Positions 35,170 to 45,718 of a stretch of 64,000 bases of DNA are shown here, in pieces (position 1 is the stretch's first letter; every line of letters begins with the position of its first letter). The position numbers and the translations under genes were made by a program. Source of the DNA: Cucumis sativus (lineage: Eukaryota > Streptophyta > Magnoliopsida > Cucurbitales > Cucurbitaceae). The stretch covers positions 21,269,498-21,333,497 of the forward strand of contig NC_026660.2 of NCBI RefSeq assembly GCF_000004075.3. Reading direction: 5' to 3'. The notes below the pieces were generated by a model that ran no database searches, was not told where the DNA came from, and was given only the letters and a program-made list of their open reading frames with translations.

Positions 35170-36950
35170 AACATATTTTAAAATCATGTTACATTTACAC
35201 ATAATTTCAGTTTATGTCACATGCTTATCATATATCCGTTAGTCTCTCCTGCACTCGAAGAGATAAGTTGCTGACTCTTGAATTTCTTCAATAATTCCAT
35301 TCAATTTGTTTCCTAGTTCTTCGAACTTTCTATTCATCTTGCTCTACAGATTTCAAAAATTCCAAAATATCCTCCATACTTTTCTCCATTCTCTCTTGGC
35401 TTTTTTCAATCTTGTCTACATTTTTTGTCGGTCAATCCATTTGACTTGTAGAGGGCATGCCTCAATCTAGAGGCATCTAAGCAATCATGTCCCTTTCTTG
35501 GCTCTTTCTAAGTTCGTCTTCCGCCCCTTGGAGTATTGTATTTTTTTTTTCCCTCAAGGAAGGGTGCGAAATTTGGACTAATTACCTCATTAGGTGTAGC
35601 AAGCATAGGGAAGACTTCAAGATGTTTCAAAACAATTTTTTTTTAAAGAGAAAAGAAAAACTTTTATAAGTTTGAATACTGGAAATAAGCAGAGATAATA
35701 ACTATGCATTGAAGATTTACATACCATGGCAAAGACCTTTTGTTTCAGATTCCACTTTGATTGCGTGTCTACATCCCAATTAATTATTCTATGAACTTCA
35801 TTCGTAACTTCACTGTATCCATTAGAAAAGTATCTTCCTTTGGAGTGTTTGAACTTTCATGCTTGCTTCCCGACCCCTCGACCATTGTATCTTCTAGTCT
35901 CTGTTGTAATTATTTGTATAATAAGTTATCAGCATTTACAACATTTGTGTAATTGAAAAAAAATATATACATTAATACTCATCGGAAGAACTTGATAGAT
36001 TTTCAACCGCTTTGTTAAAGGAGATAGTATCTATCTCTGGCTCTTCCATTTCTCTTTTTCATATTTAACTTTGTTACAAATTATAAAAACAATATTTATA
36101 AATTTAAAATAAAAAATAGCAAAGGATATATTTGTTTATATAATTTAAAAAATATATTTATATTCACAAATGTATCTATATATATATTATACACTTTACC
36201 TTTCTCTTACTTTTTCTTTTGAAACTTGGCGATCATAAGAAAGGGAACTTTTAAAGATTTCTCGATAACATTGTTATGAATTTAGAAGAAATGTGACAAG
36301 AAAATCACCTGTGGAAGCTCACCTTTGTGCGGATTAAGAACTCACCTGAATCTGGAATTGTTTTGAGGAGGGAGATAATCGACAAGAAGAAAATCCCTCA
36401 ATTTACATCGAATGTATGAAGAACATGAAGGTTTTGAGGGGACAAAGCTTTAAACTCCAATCTAAGGGTTTCAAGAATTTTTTTCGGTGGAACCAACAAA
36501 AGCGAAGATAGGGAACGGATGCTATCTTCGCTTTCAACAATTTCTAACGTTTCAAAATGTGAAATTAGTGGAAGCACTATTTTTCAGGTTTTGGGGGAAA
36601 TTAAAGAGGTTCATTTAATTATAGGTGTTATTTTTTTTTTGTGAGATTGCCGTTTTTGCTTTTGGTAATTTGTCCATAATTCACAACCTTGCTTGAGGCA
36701 CAAAAAACAATAGTCCAAGAAGCAGTAGACGAAGTTAAAAGAACCAACAAACTGACAGGGATTACTAAATAGAGGCATGCCCTCTACAAGTCAAATGGAG
36801 TATGAAAGATAGGAAAACAAATTGAACGAAATTATTGAAGAAATCAAGAGTCAATTCTTTGGGCACACGAAATACCAACGAATATATGCTAAGCATGTGA
36901 AATAAACTGAAACTCTCTTTTTTTTTTTGTTATGTGTACATTTAACAGGA
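35170..36950. mobile_element. Element bounded by a long inverted repeat
   Basis: The segment 35170-35462 and the segment 36775-36950 are inverted copies of each other. GAGGCATGCCCTCTACAAGT at 36772 matches the reverse complement ending at 35462. Later blocks (acaaattgaa..gaaattattgaagaaat..caagagtca, then aagcatgtga.ataaactgaaa) also match. The right arm lacks about 115 bases. The left arm, read on the minus strand, has an open stretch with coiled-coil character (KNVDKIEKSQERMEKSMED). The interior has no recognised transposase. It could be a rearranged DNA-transposon fragment or a local inverted duplication. Confidence 0.5.
36499..36534. repeat. Perfect 13-bp inverted repeat (hairpin)
   Basis: AAAGCGAAGATAG (36499-36511) and its reverse complement CTATCTTCGCTTT (36522-36534) are separated by ten bases. 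It lies inside the inverted-repeat element. Confidence 0.85.
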
Positions 36951-36996
36951 TGTTAAAAGAACGTAACTCTATGATCTAATTTCTATAGAAAAACAA

Positions 36997-37028
36997 AAAA
37001 ACAAAAAAAAAAAAAAAAAAAAAAAAAA
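36997..37028. repeat. Poly-A tract
   Basis: A run of A bases with rare interruptions, just after the stop of the minus-strand KEN-box gene (stop ends at 37045). On the gene's strand this is a T-rich 3' flank. Confidence 0.85.
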
Positions 37029-37044
37029 GGAAAAATAAGAACGG

Positions 37045-37335
37045 TTATCTGAATCCCATTCTGAGCGATTTGGCAGTTCCAGAATAAACTTCATCACCAG
37101 CTTTCCTCTTCCTGGAATTTGGCTGCAAACAAACTGACTCAACCGAGGCGATGAATCCATCTTGAATCGAACCGAGTCGAATAGTATTTTCAAATGAATT
37201 GGTTATATCGAGAAGCGGCTTCCGATTTAACCTCCTTCGGATGGTGGGTTTCTTTGGAATTGAAGGGTATAACTTATGGGTAAACGGGGGAAGGTTTTCC
37301 TTATCGGAGTGGAAACGGACGGCGGAGAACTCCAT
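37045..37335 (-). CDS. Small KEN-box/D-box protein, putative APC/C substrate
   Basis: A 96-residue single-exon ORF. A KEN box (SDKENLPP, residues 10-17) is followed by a basic stretch (KKPTIRRRLNRK). R38-K-P-L41-L-D-I44-T-N46 then fits the full destruction-box consensus RxxLxxIxN. The tail is basic (RKRKAGDE, then KSLRMGFR). The two degrons together are the hallmark of proteins destroyed by the anaphase-promoting complex. The L-x-D-I-T-N phrase is shared with cyclins and PATRONUS-type proteins (established motifs). I do not recognise a named family, so the cell-cycle role is inference. Upstream on the gene strand, a GC-richer leader contains ATCGCGCC near 37587, an E2F-like site. No catalytic domain seen. 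Confidence 0.65.
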   Translation of the reverse strand: MEFSAVRFHSDKENLPPFTHKLYPSIPKKPTIRRRLNRKPLLDITNSFENTIRLGSIQDGFIASVESVCLQPNSRKRKAGDEVYSGTAKSLRMGFR

Positions 37336-37734
37336 GGAAGACGGCGAAGAAGGAATGGGAGTGAGAATGAGAAGTGAAGCCGAGTCGGGAGAGGAAAGGG
37401 GAAAATGGGTGTTTATAGTGAGGATGAAAAATGGGAGAGATTCTGGTGGGAATCGAAAAGGGAAACATTTTGGTTTTGAAGATTGGAGGTTTTTGATTCG
37501 AAGGAATTTGGAAATCGAAGGTGAAAATGAAAATGAAAATTTTGGTCGGAGAAGAAGAGGGAGATTTTTTGTTTTTGAAAGGCGCGATTTTTGGGTTTTG
37601 GGAGCGAAGTGAAATTACGTTGAGATTTAAACTTTCGTGGGGACTTTTCTTTTCGCCTCTTTGGACCAATTGCAATGTGCCAACTCAGCATTCAAATCAA
37701 TAAGAACCTTTTCTCTATCATATTCTTTTTGATG

Positions 37735-37860
37735 ATTGTTCACTCAAAGTTGTCATTAACAGTGATCCTTGGAGCTTTAAATTGGTCGTTGGAGTTGTCA
37801 TTAGAGTGATTGTCAATCCTTAAATTGGTCGTTGGAGTTGTCGATGGGATTTCAAATATT
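37735..37860 (-). repeat. Reverse-oriented copy of the 'gacaactccaacgaccaa' repeat
   Basis: The phrase aaattggtcgttggagttgtc occurs twice (about 37780 and 37822). Its reverse complement belongs to the same word family as the array at 24300-24720. The two copies here are about 42 bases apart. Confidence 0.6.
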
Positions 37861-37869
37861 TGGTGGTGT

Positions 37870-39220
37870 GATATATGATGAGTAATGTTATGTGCACGAA
37901 TGATTGATGATATGACGAGGTGTGTGAATATGAGTAATGCATCTTTATATGTGTTGGTAATGCTCTATCACAACTACTTTTCTTGTACCTAACTCAAGTG
38001 TAAGTTAATCAAAGGTTTTCTCGAAAATGTTAAGATCAGGTTGAACTCGGGGAATAAACAACAAATAACAAAGAAGATTGAAGATTGTTTTGGGAGCAAG
38101 TGAGTATTTGTCAAATATGCCACTATTTGTTAAACTATGAAAAAGTATGTGTCTTGATTTAGTGAGCATGAAAACTAAGTGTTTAACACCGAAAAAAATG
38201 ATGAATAAGCTCATAAGATGTAGTGAAGGATGAGATGAGTGTGAATTAATTTCCGAAGACAGTGTAGCTTTATATTTATATCTATGACTCTACGTTGTCT
38301 CCAGTGTTATAAATAATTAAGTTAGCCACATATGTCATATTTCTATGATGCATGCTCGCTAAAGTTAGTTCATAAATGAATAGTTCGTTTATGTCTAAAC
38401 AACCTCCTCATCTGACTTTACGAGTTCCACAATCACTTATTTATTTGTGTAGCCAATTGATTCAAATTGATATTAGAATCAAGAGTTAGGAATAAGACCA
38501 CGTTAAGCGATCATATGACCATGAACGCCAATCGTGTTTCACAGAGTTATTGCATGCTCATCTCCTCCTTGTGCAAAATCATGATAGAATACACGTTTGT
38601 AAAACGAAATTTGAATCCTTTAATTTTTTCTAATGAAAATTAAGGAAGGAGAGAAGATAGAAAATATACCATGATTAAAAAAAATATTTTTGTCATGTCA
38701 TCTTGCCACATGCATCAACACTTATAATTTTGTATTAACTTTAATTTTTTCTTGGAGCGAACATTTTAAACATATTCTTAAAATTTTAAAGATCAAAATG
38801 ACTAATTTGAAAACTCGGGAACTAAATCCACATATTAGTCCATACTCAAAGATCAAAAGGATATTTTTTCCAATGATTTATAAACCTACTAACCCCATCA
38901 TCCCATCATGTTGTAATATTGCATCCTAAAAGAAAACTACAAAATGGTCAAATTATTAGCATTAGTAACATATTCAATGAGTGAACTACACATACTAACA
39001 TATTCATTCAAAATATATGAACTCATTCAGCCAAATTTGTTTGTATTCTCCCGCTAACAAAACTCTAATTTTATTCTCCTTTTTTTCTTTCTCCATTCAT
39101 TAGAACCTCGAAAAACGACCACACATCATCGTTGATAACTCTACATATTTGAACGCTTGAATTTAATTCATCCAAGGGTCCCTCCCTTTTAATTCTCATG
39201 TTTCCATCTTTTCATGACTG
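37870..39220. other. Intergenic, upstream of the TCP pseudogene
   Basis: No gene seen. The last ~120 bases could contain the eroded start of the TCP-like reading frame, but the basic part of the TCP domain could not be recognised. Confidence 0.35.
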
Positions 39221-39224
39221 TTGT

Positions 39225-39605
39225 GTCAGATTGTCGGCTCACACTGCCATCTAATTCTATGACGTGCAAGATCGATTAGGTTACGATCTTGCTTTAGTTA
39301 AAGTCGTAGATTGGCTAATTAAGAATGCTAAATCTGCCATTGATAAGTTTCAGGAACTTCCTCCTTACTTTTCCATAGCCAATGGATATTCATGTACACA
39401 AATCTCAAAATAGTGGAACACAGATTCCTCTGATTTTGATTATGAGTTGTCGTTGCAATCCGATGTCGAAAACTTCGTTCCACCGCTTGAATCTTTGTTT
39501 CTTATGAGTTCTCCCACCATGTTCACCAAATTTCAAAACTACCCGGTGAATTTGAAAATTCCTAGACCCACTAACTCGACTCAAGATCTTGCCTTCTCTC
39601 CATAA
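39225..39605 (+). pseudogene. TCP transcription factor pseudogene (class II, CIN-type)
   Basis: Reading from 39225 gives VRLSAHTAI, a stop (TAA at 39252), then FYDVQDRLGYD, a diverged linker, VVDWLIKNAKSAID and FQELPP. This is the helix-loop-helix half of a TCP domain of the TCP2/TCP4 type, whose intact form reads VRLSAHTAIQFYDVQDRLGYD. A second stop is at 39411 (TAG). Further in-frame residues (DSSDFDYELSLQSDV and so on) run to a stop at 39603. The N-terminal basic region that contacts DNA is not recognisable. The D-R-P-S-K-A phrase between the helices is replaced by D-L-A-L-V-K. No miR319 target site was found. TCP genes lack introns in this part, so retroposition cannot be judged. Confidence 0.85.
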
Positions 39606-40061
39606 CTTCCATAACTATCGCCTAACTCTATCGAAGGAAGATGAAATTCATTAGCTGGCGAACAACCTACAACTCATCCCCATTCGATTACGTCGAGGTA
39701 TGGAGGAAACAACGTCGATTCGTGATTGGAGCATTTAGAACGAATGGTCATCGATACTCGAAGACCGATCTAATGAGTCACTAGATTGGCTACATTAATT
39801 TTGTTACACGACCTACCAACATTTATCATACCTTTTGTTATATAGGGAGAACAAACATATGGAATTTAGTAAAAGTTTTGTTTTTTTTGGTTAAAATAAT
39901 TATTTTAAGATTTCCACAGCATTAGTATGAAAACTTTGGTGAAATTTGGACTAATTTTGGTTGTGATATTTAGAAGTAGTAAATGTGAATTAACATAATA
40001 AAGAAGTTTAGTTCATTAAAGTCATAGGCTGACTATAAAACGAATTTGAAAAATATATTTC

Positions 40062-40072
40062 GTCCCACATCG
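40062..40072 (+). promoter_or_regulatory. Upstream sequence element (USE) of the U4 gene
   Basis: GTCCCACATCG matches the plant snRNA USE consensus RTCCCACATCG exactly. It sits 68 bases before the RNA start. USE and TATA are 33 bases apart, the spacing of RNA polymerase II snRNA genes; polymerase III genes have it about ten bases shorter. Confidence 0.9.
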
Positions 40073-40105
40073 GGAAGATTTGGAAAGTGGACGGACGAGG
40101 ATGGG

Positions 40106-40113
40106 TATAAAAA
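40106..40113 (+). promoter_or_regulatory. TATA box of the U4 gene
   Basis: TATAAAAA, 34 bases before the U4 start and 33 bases after the USE. Confidence 0.9.
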
Positions 40114-40139
40114 GAGAAGTGAAAAGGATTCGAAAACTC

Positions 40140-40286
40140 ATCTTTGCGCTTGGGGCAATGACGCAGCTAGTGAGGTACTAACCGAGGCGCGTCTATTGCT
40201 GGTTGAAAACTATTTCCAAACCCCCTCTTAGGCCTGGGTTCAAGCCCAGGCCTTCGAGAATTTCTGGAAGGGTTCCCTCCGGGGTA
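40140..40286 (+). ncRNA. U4: U4 spliceosomal snRNA
   Basis: The RNA begins ATCTTTGCGCTTGGGGC, complementary to the U6 blocks GCGCAAGG and GCCCC (U4/U6 stem II). The 5' stem-loop follows (GACGCAGCTAGTGAGG..CTAACCGAGGCGCG), which binds the 15.5K/PRP31 proteins. TATTGCTGGTTGAAAAC comes next (stem I pairing with U6 TTAGCA). A central hairpin is formed by GGCCTGGG/CCCAGGCC. An Sm-like site AATTTCTGG lies near 40259, followed by a GC-rich terminal stem. It acts in the nucleus as chaperone of U6 in the tri-snRNP. The 3' end is set by analogy, just before the 3' box. USE, TATA and 3' box are all present, so this is likely a functional copy rather than a pseudogene. Confidence 0.93.
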
Positions 40287-40293
40287 AAGCCCT

Positions 40294-40308
40294 ACAATCT
40301 TAGTACAA
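40294..40308 (+). terminator. snRNA 3' box
   Basis: CA, five or six bases, then AGTACAA fits the plant snRNA 3'-end formation box CA(N)nAGTNNAA. It sits a few bases past the predicted U4 3' end. Confidence 0.7.
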
Positions 40309-40419
40309 AAAGTAATCCTACACATTACGCTTTTGATTTGCATGTGATTCAACTGAAAATAAAGGGAAAGTATATCAAGCGTTTCTTGATGATGTCCACA
40401 CACCCTTTATATTAACCCA

Positions 40420-43400
40420 ACACAATTGGATCTCAAAATCGGTGGAATGTTAGTTAGTAATAGAGAACAAGAAAATTGGAGAAACGGAATGCTCCACTCC
40501 GTTTGCTTTGTTTCTTTTAATATTACTAACAATATATTTTCAATAGTAATAATAATAATAATAACTATACAACAATATGGAAATTATGACAAAATTAATA
40601 AAAATATTTACGAATTTCAAAATGATTTGAGAATAATAGAGGAATTTGAATAAAATGAAAGAGAAAAACACACAAAGTTGGGTTCGTGGTTTCTTCATTA
40701 GGTTCAACATACCAAATCGCATCATTTTTCGTTTTAATCCAATCTAAGTCGTTATCTGTCTTTTTCACTTCATCTTCTCTTTTTTCTCTCTCTCTCTCTT
40801 TTTTAATTTGACTTAAACATAATAATAATAATAACAACTAAATTGGTAGGTAATTAATTTAATATTAGCTTAGCTCATCAAATTTAATATTACCTCAGCT
40901 CATCAATTTATTTACACAATTTTAGGAATAATTGTTACATATTTATAATATTTTTAATTTTATAAACAATAATTACATATATATAATAACAATATTTTAA
41001 AAATATTATAAATATGTAACAATTATTACTACCACTTGATTTACAACATAGATTTTTAACGTATTTTGTTATTATATTTGTAATTTAAAAAATAATGGTT
41101 ATACATACTAGTAATTTAAAATTTATTATTGTATATATATATATATAACAATTCTTTTTTTTTTTAAATATGTGTATAGAATAATATTTTTTTAAAAAGA
41201 AAAGCTTAACTCATTTGACATCTATATGTCTCTTGTCCATCTTAGGACAAGAGGCTTCAAATTCGTATCCTCCCACCATAATTTGCACTCAAAATAATAA
41301 TAAATAACTTTTTTATTTATTGTTTGAACGATTTTTAAATTACTTACTCATTTTGTTGGTGACGGTTAGTTTACAAATTACAATTTTAATTGGTGCTTAA
41401 TAGGTTGTATGGAAAGTGAAAGACGGAGAAAACAAGACATCTTCACAAGTAAAAGTTTTGGCATATGGTATATATGATCATATAAATTCGTCCACCAATT
41501 TTAATATCTTTTAAATTAAAATATAAGAAATCAAAGCAAATTGATTATTGAGCATAGTATGGATCATATAGTAAAAGTAATAGTATATGAAACTCATTTT
41601 GAGGACTTTAAACATATGGTAATGCCTAAGTTTCAAAATCTCTTAGTCTTTAAAAAACAAACACAAATGGACAAATTAAATTAATTATCAACTTTGACTT
41701 TCTATATACTAATTTTTTATTTATTGATTTACTTATTTAATATCAACATTTTAAGTAAAATGAGTTTAGACTTTCAAATTTTATATTTACAAAAGCCAAA
41801 AGGAATTTGTCCAAAAGAGGAAGAAAAATTATAACAAAAAAGAAAAAAAAAATGGCCAAAAAGGTTAAAATGGTCAAACAAATAAATCTTTTACTTCTTT
41901 TAGTTTTTAGAATGTACACATAGACAAAGACAAATATACCCTTCTTGTTCAATCCTTACTCTTCTTATCTTTTAAATATAGCAAAATAAATTAAAATAAA
42001 TAAATCTTTTATCATTATAGCATATCAATTACTATATGTAATATAATTTATTATAAGTTATAAATATTTTGTAAAGAAAAAAGATATCTAGTATTAATAT
42101 TATAAAAAAATTTCCGAAAATATGAAGGATAATCTAAATGAGTATCTTAGTGAAAAAATAAAATTATATAAGGTAAATTTCTAACTAATTTTGATGTTAA
42201 TAAAAACAATAGATTTGTATTTAAAATTACATATAAACATGAAATTGAAATTGATATTTAAAATTTAAAATTTAGAAAATATTTAAATAAACATATTCAT
42301 AATTTAAATTTAGAAGATAAAAATAATATAGAAATTTAAGTATTTCAACCAATTAAATTAAACAAATAAATATAGATAAATAGAAAAAAAATTGATCTAA
42401 ATTTTGGAAATCAAATAATAAATTCATCTAAAATATTGAAAATTTTAAATTAAATTAAATTATAATTATAAAAAATCAAAAGAAGACAAAACAAAAATAA
42501 ATAAAAAATATTAAATATATATATGAAAGATAAATAAATTAAGGAATATTAAGTCTATAAATACGAAAAATATATATATAAAAAAAGAAAGTAAAAAAAA
42601 AAATCGTCAAAGTTGGAAATAGAATCTCAGTGCTTTATACCAAAAGTAAATGAAAGCAATCTCTCCACTGCTAAAGTGTACAATTTTCACGCTTTCCAAA
42701 CTTTATAATAACTAAACGTTTATCCCATAAATCATTCCCATATGATGTATAACATCATTTGGTGTTGGATGATCTTAGTTATAATTAAAAATTTAAACCA
42801 TATAATGATGGGTAAATTATGAAGATATCTAATAGCAAACGAGTAATGATTTGAACTAAATTGTTCTTTGAAGTTCTAAATAAACAAAATTGAAGTTTTT
42901 TCGATATTAAGTTAACAAAAGATCACTAAAAAGCAATGACTTCCTCCATGAAAACACTAACAATTTTGTAACCTACATGTAGCATTATCAATCATCTCAT
43001 TCACCACCAACTATGGAAAACAAATTAGATAGAAATTAGATGTGAATGAAGTGAGAAGAATAGAATATGCTTGAGTTTTCTTCCATATTCATATTCATAT
43101 TCATAACAATCTCTTACTTCCTATTGAAATCCATACAAAAGGAGAATTTCAAATGAAATGCAAACTGCAATATCAGAGAAGATGAGTTTCAACACTGTTT
43201 GTTGCATAAAGCAAATTAAGAGGAAGAAAGAAGAAAGTGCTACTTTAAAGGGTATTTTTGGAATACCCTTAAACTCAAAATCATAATTAACAAAATATGA
43301 CATTAAAAAGAGGTAGAAAATCAAATGCTTAATTTGACCCATTAATTACATCTTATATATATACACACACACATATATATAATAATTAAAAGAGAAAACG

Positions 43401-43720
43401 TAAGAGAAAAATTGGGGAAGAGAAGAAGTCAACATTCAACAGTCAACTTAATTGAAAATTAAGTATGAAATAAAACACAAATCTTAATTGAAAATTTGGC
43501 TCTTTTCTTATTTCTTCACCAAGAAATTTCATATCCTTTTTTAATAATCTTCTCTTTCACACACCAATCATCAAAATTCAAAACCCAAACTTCATACATA
43601 CTTTCCTTTTCCAATTCTTTGTTAAAAAAAATCTCACTATATTACCATTAAAATCCTCAAAATCCCACAAAGAAATTCATCTTTTCCTCTATCTCACTTC
43701 TTTCTCCATCTCACTTAAAA
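40420..43720. other. AT-rich intergenic region
   Basis: No gene seen. Several (TAA)n/(AT)n tracts occur (40550, 40820, 41130). A block at 41205-41280 looks faintly tRNA/SINE-like. Very AT-rich DNA runs from 41950 to 42600. The last few hundred bases must hold the promoter and leader of the ATL gene. Confidence 0.45.
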
Positions 43721-43729
43721 CAAGAGGCC

Positions 43730-44419
43730 ATGTCCTCCCCCACTAATCCCTCTTTCGACGGCGACGATATATACTTCGGCCCCGCCCATCCCCATCGCAA
43801 CCCATATGATTTAAACAACAAAATCATGCTCACCGCCATCGTTTCCCTTTCTCTCGTCGTCATTCTCGTCATTGCCCTTCACATTTACGCCCGTTATGCC
43901 CTCCGCCGCCACGCACGGCGTCAGGCCGTCCTACGTCGTCTCGGAATCCTCGCCTTCATCGACTCCGGCGACCATCACCCGCCACCGTCTCGCTCCGGGC
44001 TCGACCCCTTAGTCATGGCGTCGATGCCGGTCGTCGTTTTCAAGCACCAATCGGAAAGTCCAGACCCCTCCGGTGGCGGCGTGGAGTGTGCCGTGTGCTT
44101 GAGCGCTATCGTGGACGGCGAGACGGCGAGAATTTTGCCCAATTGTAAACATGTGTTTCATGTGGAGTGTATTGATAAATGGTTTGGGTCTCATTCCACA
44201 TGTCCGATTTGTCGGACGGAGGCGGCGCCGATGATGCTGCCAGAACCTCGGGAAGGTCCGGCGGCAGAGGTGGGGGAGGGTGGTGGTGGTGGTGGTGGGT
44301 CAACCTCCCGATTGAGTTCGTTCAGACGGATTCTAAGTAGAGAAAGGTCTTCGCTAAGGATTCAACCCTGTGTACTCCAACATAGAAACGACGCCGTTCC
44401 AGACTTGGAATCCCAGTAA
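43730..44419 (+). CDS. ATL41-like: ATL-family RING-H2 E3 ubiquitin ligase
   Basis: An intronless, 229-residue protein, as is usual for ATLs. One membrane segment lies at about 32-53 (IMLTAIVSLSLVVILVIALHIY). A basic stretch follows (RRHARRQAVLRR). The GLD signature is at 90-92. The RING-H2 finger is at 120-161 with ligands C120, C123, C139, H141, H144, C147, C158 and C161. The ATL-typical W151 and P159 (CPIC) are present. The C-terminal tail is Gly- and Ser/Arg-rich. It should sit in a membrane with the RING facing the cytosol and pass ubiquitin from an E2 to unknown substrates (family knowledge). Its codons are markedly GC-rich compared with the flanks. Closest named relatives by memory are ATL40/41-type; exact orthology is not claimed. 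Confidence 0.93.
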   Translation: MSSPTNPSFDGDDIYFGPAHPHRNPYDLNNKIMLTAIVSLSLVVILVIALHIYARYALRRHARRQAVLRRLGILAFIDSGDHHPPPSRSGLDPLVMASMPVVVFKHQSESPDPSGGGVECAVCLSAIVDGETARILPNCKHVFHVECIDKWFGSHSTCPICRTEAAPMMLPEPREGPAAEVGEGGGGGGGSTSRLSSFRRILSRERSSLRIQPCVLQHRNDAVPDLESQ

Positions 44420-45710
44420 ATATCAATTAATGTAAAAAACTATTTTTAACTTTTATTTATTTTTATTCACTTAATATTTTTTTCCTTCATCATTTCTATC
44501 AATAAAAAGTATATAATACAAAATTGCTAAATGTTTTTTTATTAAAAATTTATCACTATCTATTAATAACATTAAAATTTAGAGCTAACCATTTCGTTTT
44601 TAAAAAAAAACTTATGAAATCTCTATTTCATTAATCATTTTTCTTGACTATATTTTAGTAGTGTTTTTAGAACATGAAAATACCACCCGACTTTTTTCTT
44701 CTCTAATTTTTATTTTTACCTTTTGTGTTCTATGCATAAAGATTGAGCACATCCAAAACATGACTATATTTTAGTTATATTTACTTTGCCTATACAACAT
44801 GTATTAGTGATGATCTATAATTTAAAATTAAAAGATAAATCATGATTAATTAAGAAGGTAGTTTATTGATGATCCAATATATATATATGTGTGTGTGTGT
44901 ATATGAAGTTTAGAAATAGGTTAGGTAGATGGGTTAGGAAAACTTGTGGGTTTGTAAGACTATAATTTTAATATTCTCTTTTTCCTTCCCATGTGAACTT
45001 TGATTCTCTAACACTTCGGCCAAAGTCAGTTTCATTTCGTTTTCAAACAAACTCCCTTTTTATTTTCATTTTCTCTTTTCTTGTCTTTTTTTCATATCAT
45101 ACTCAAATAATAAATAAATTATTCTAAATACCAATCTTATTAATTTCCCTTTCAATTTTTAGTTCTCTTAAGTTTAAACATCATTATTATGACTCAACAT
45201 CCAATATCATTGTTTGTTTTAGTACGGTAGAGTATTGAACTTTGAGGTTTTGCTTTCAATTTTGTTTTAAATAAAGAAAAACACAAATTTTAAAAACAAC
45301 TTACTAATATGTATACCTAAACTATCTAGGGTGTTTAAAGCATTCTCAAAACTGTAAAATATTATGTATGTAAATAAGTGAAGATCAAACTTTCTTTTTT
45401 CATTTTTGAAAGAGCTTGCAAGGAATAATATTTAAATAAAAAAATTACACAAACTTGTAATTTACGAACTTAAGATCGGTGTAAATATATCAATTGCTAC
45501 CCTCTTCCAAATTTTATATGGTTTATGACTTTCAATCTTTTTAATGAATCAATTTAGACTTTTGATTACAATTAAATTTAGAATCGAAATGACTTTTAAA
45601 TTAATAAAAAATAAACACACAAAATTCTAAATTCTAAAATTGTAATACAAATCACACCCACATGTGGGAGATGATAATCAATCAATACACAAAAACTAGA
45701 AGGGCAAAAG
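44420..45710. other. Intergenic region between ATL and X8 genes
   Basis: Convergent 3' flanks of the two genes. AT-rich, with a small (AT)(GT)n tract near 44880-44900. No gene seen. Confidence 0.5.
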
Positions 45711-45718
45711 TTTTGATC

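Noticed and set aside
40046-40415. ORFs of 61-78 codons on both strands
   Set aside because: They overlap the U4 snRNA gene, whose sequence, promoter and 3' box explain the open frames.
41205-41280. Possible tRNA-derived SINE head (ggcttcaaattcg as a B-box-like stretch)
   Set aside because: The A-box and B-box match is weak, and no poly-A tail with flanking direct repeats was found.
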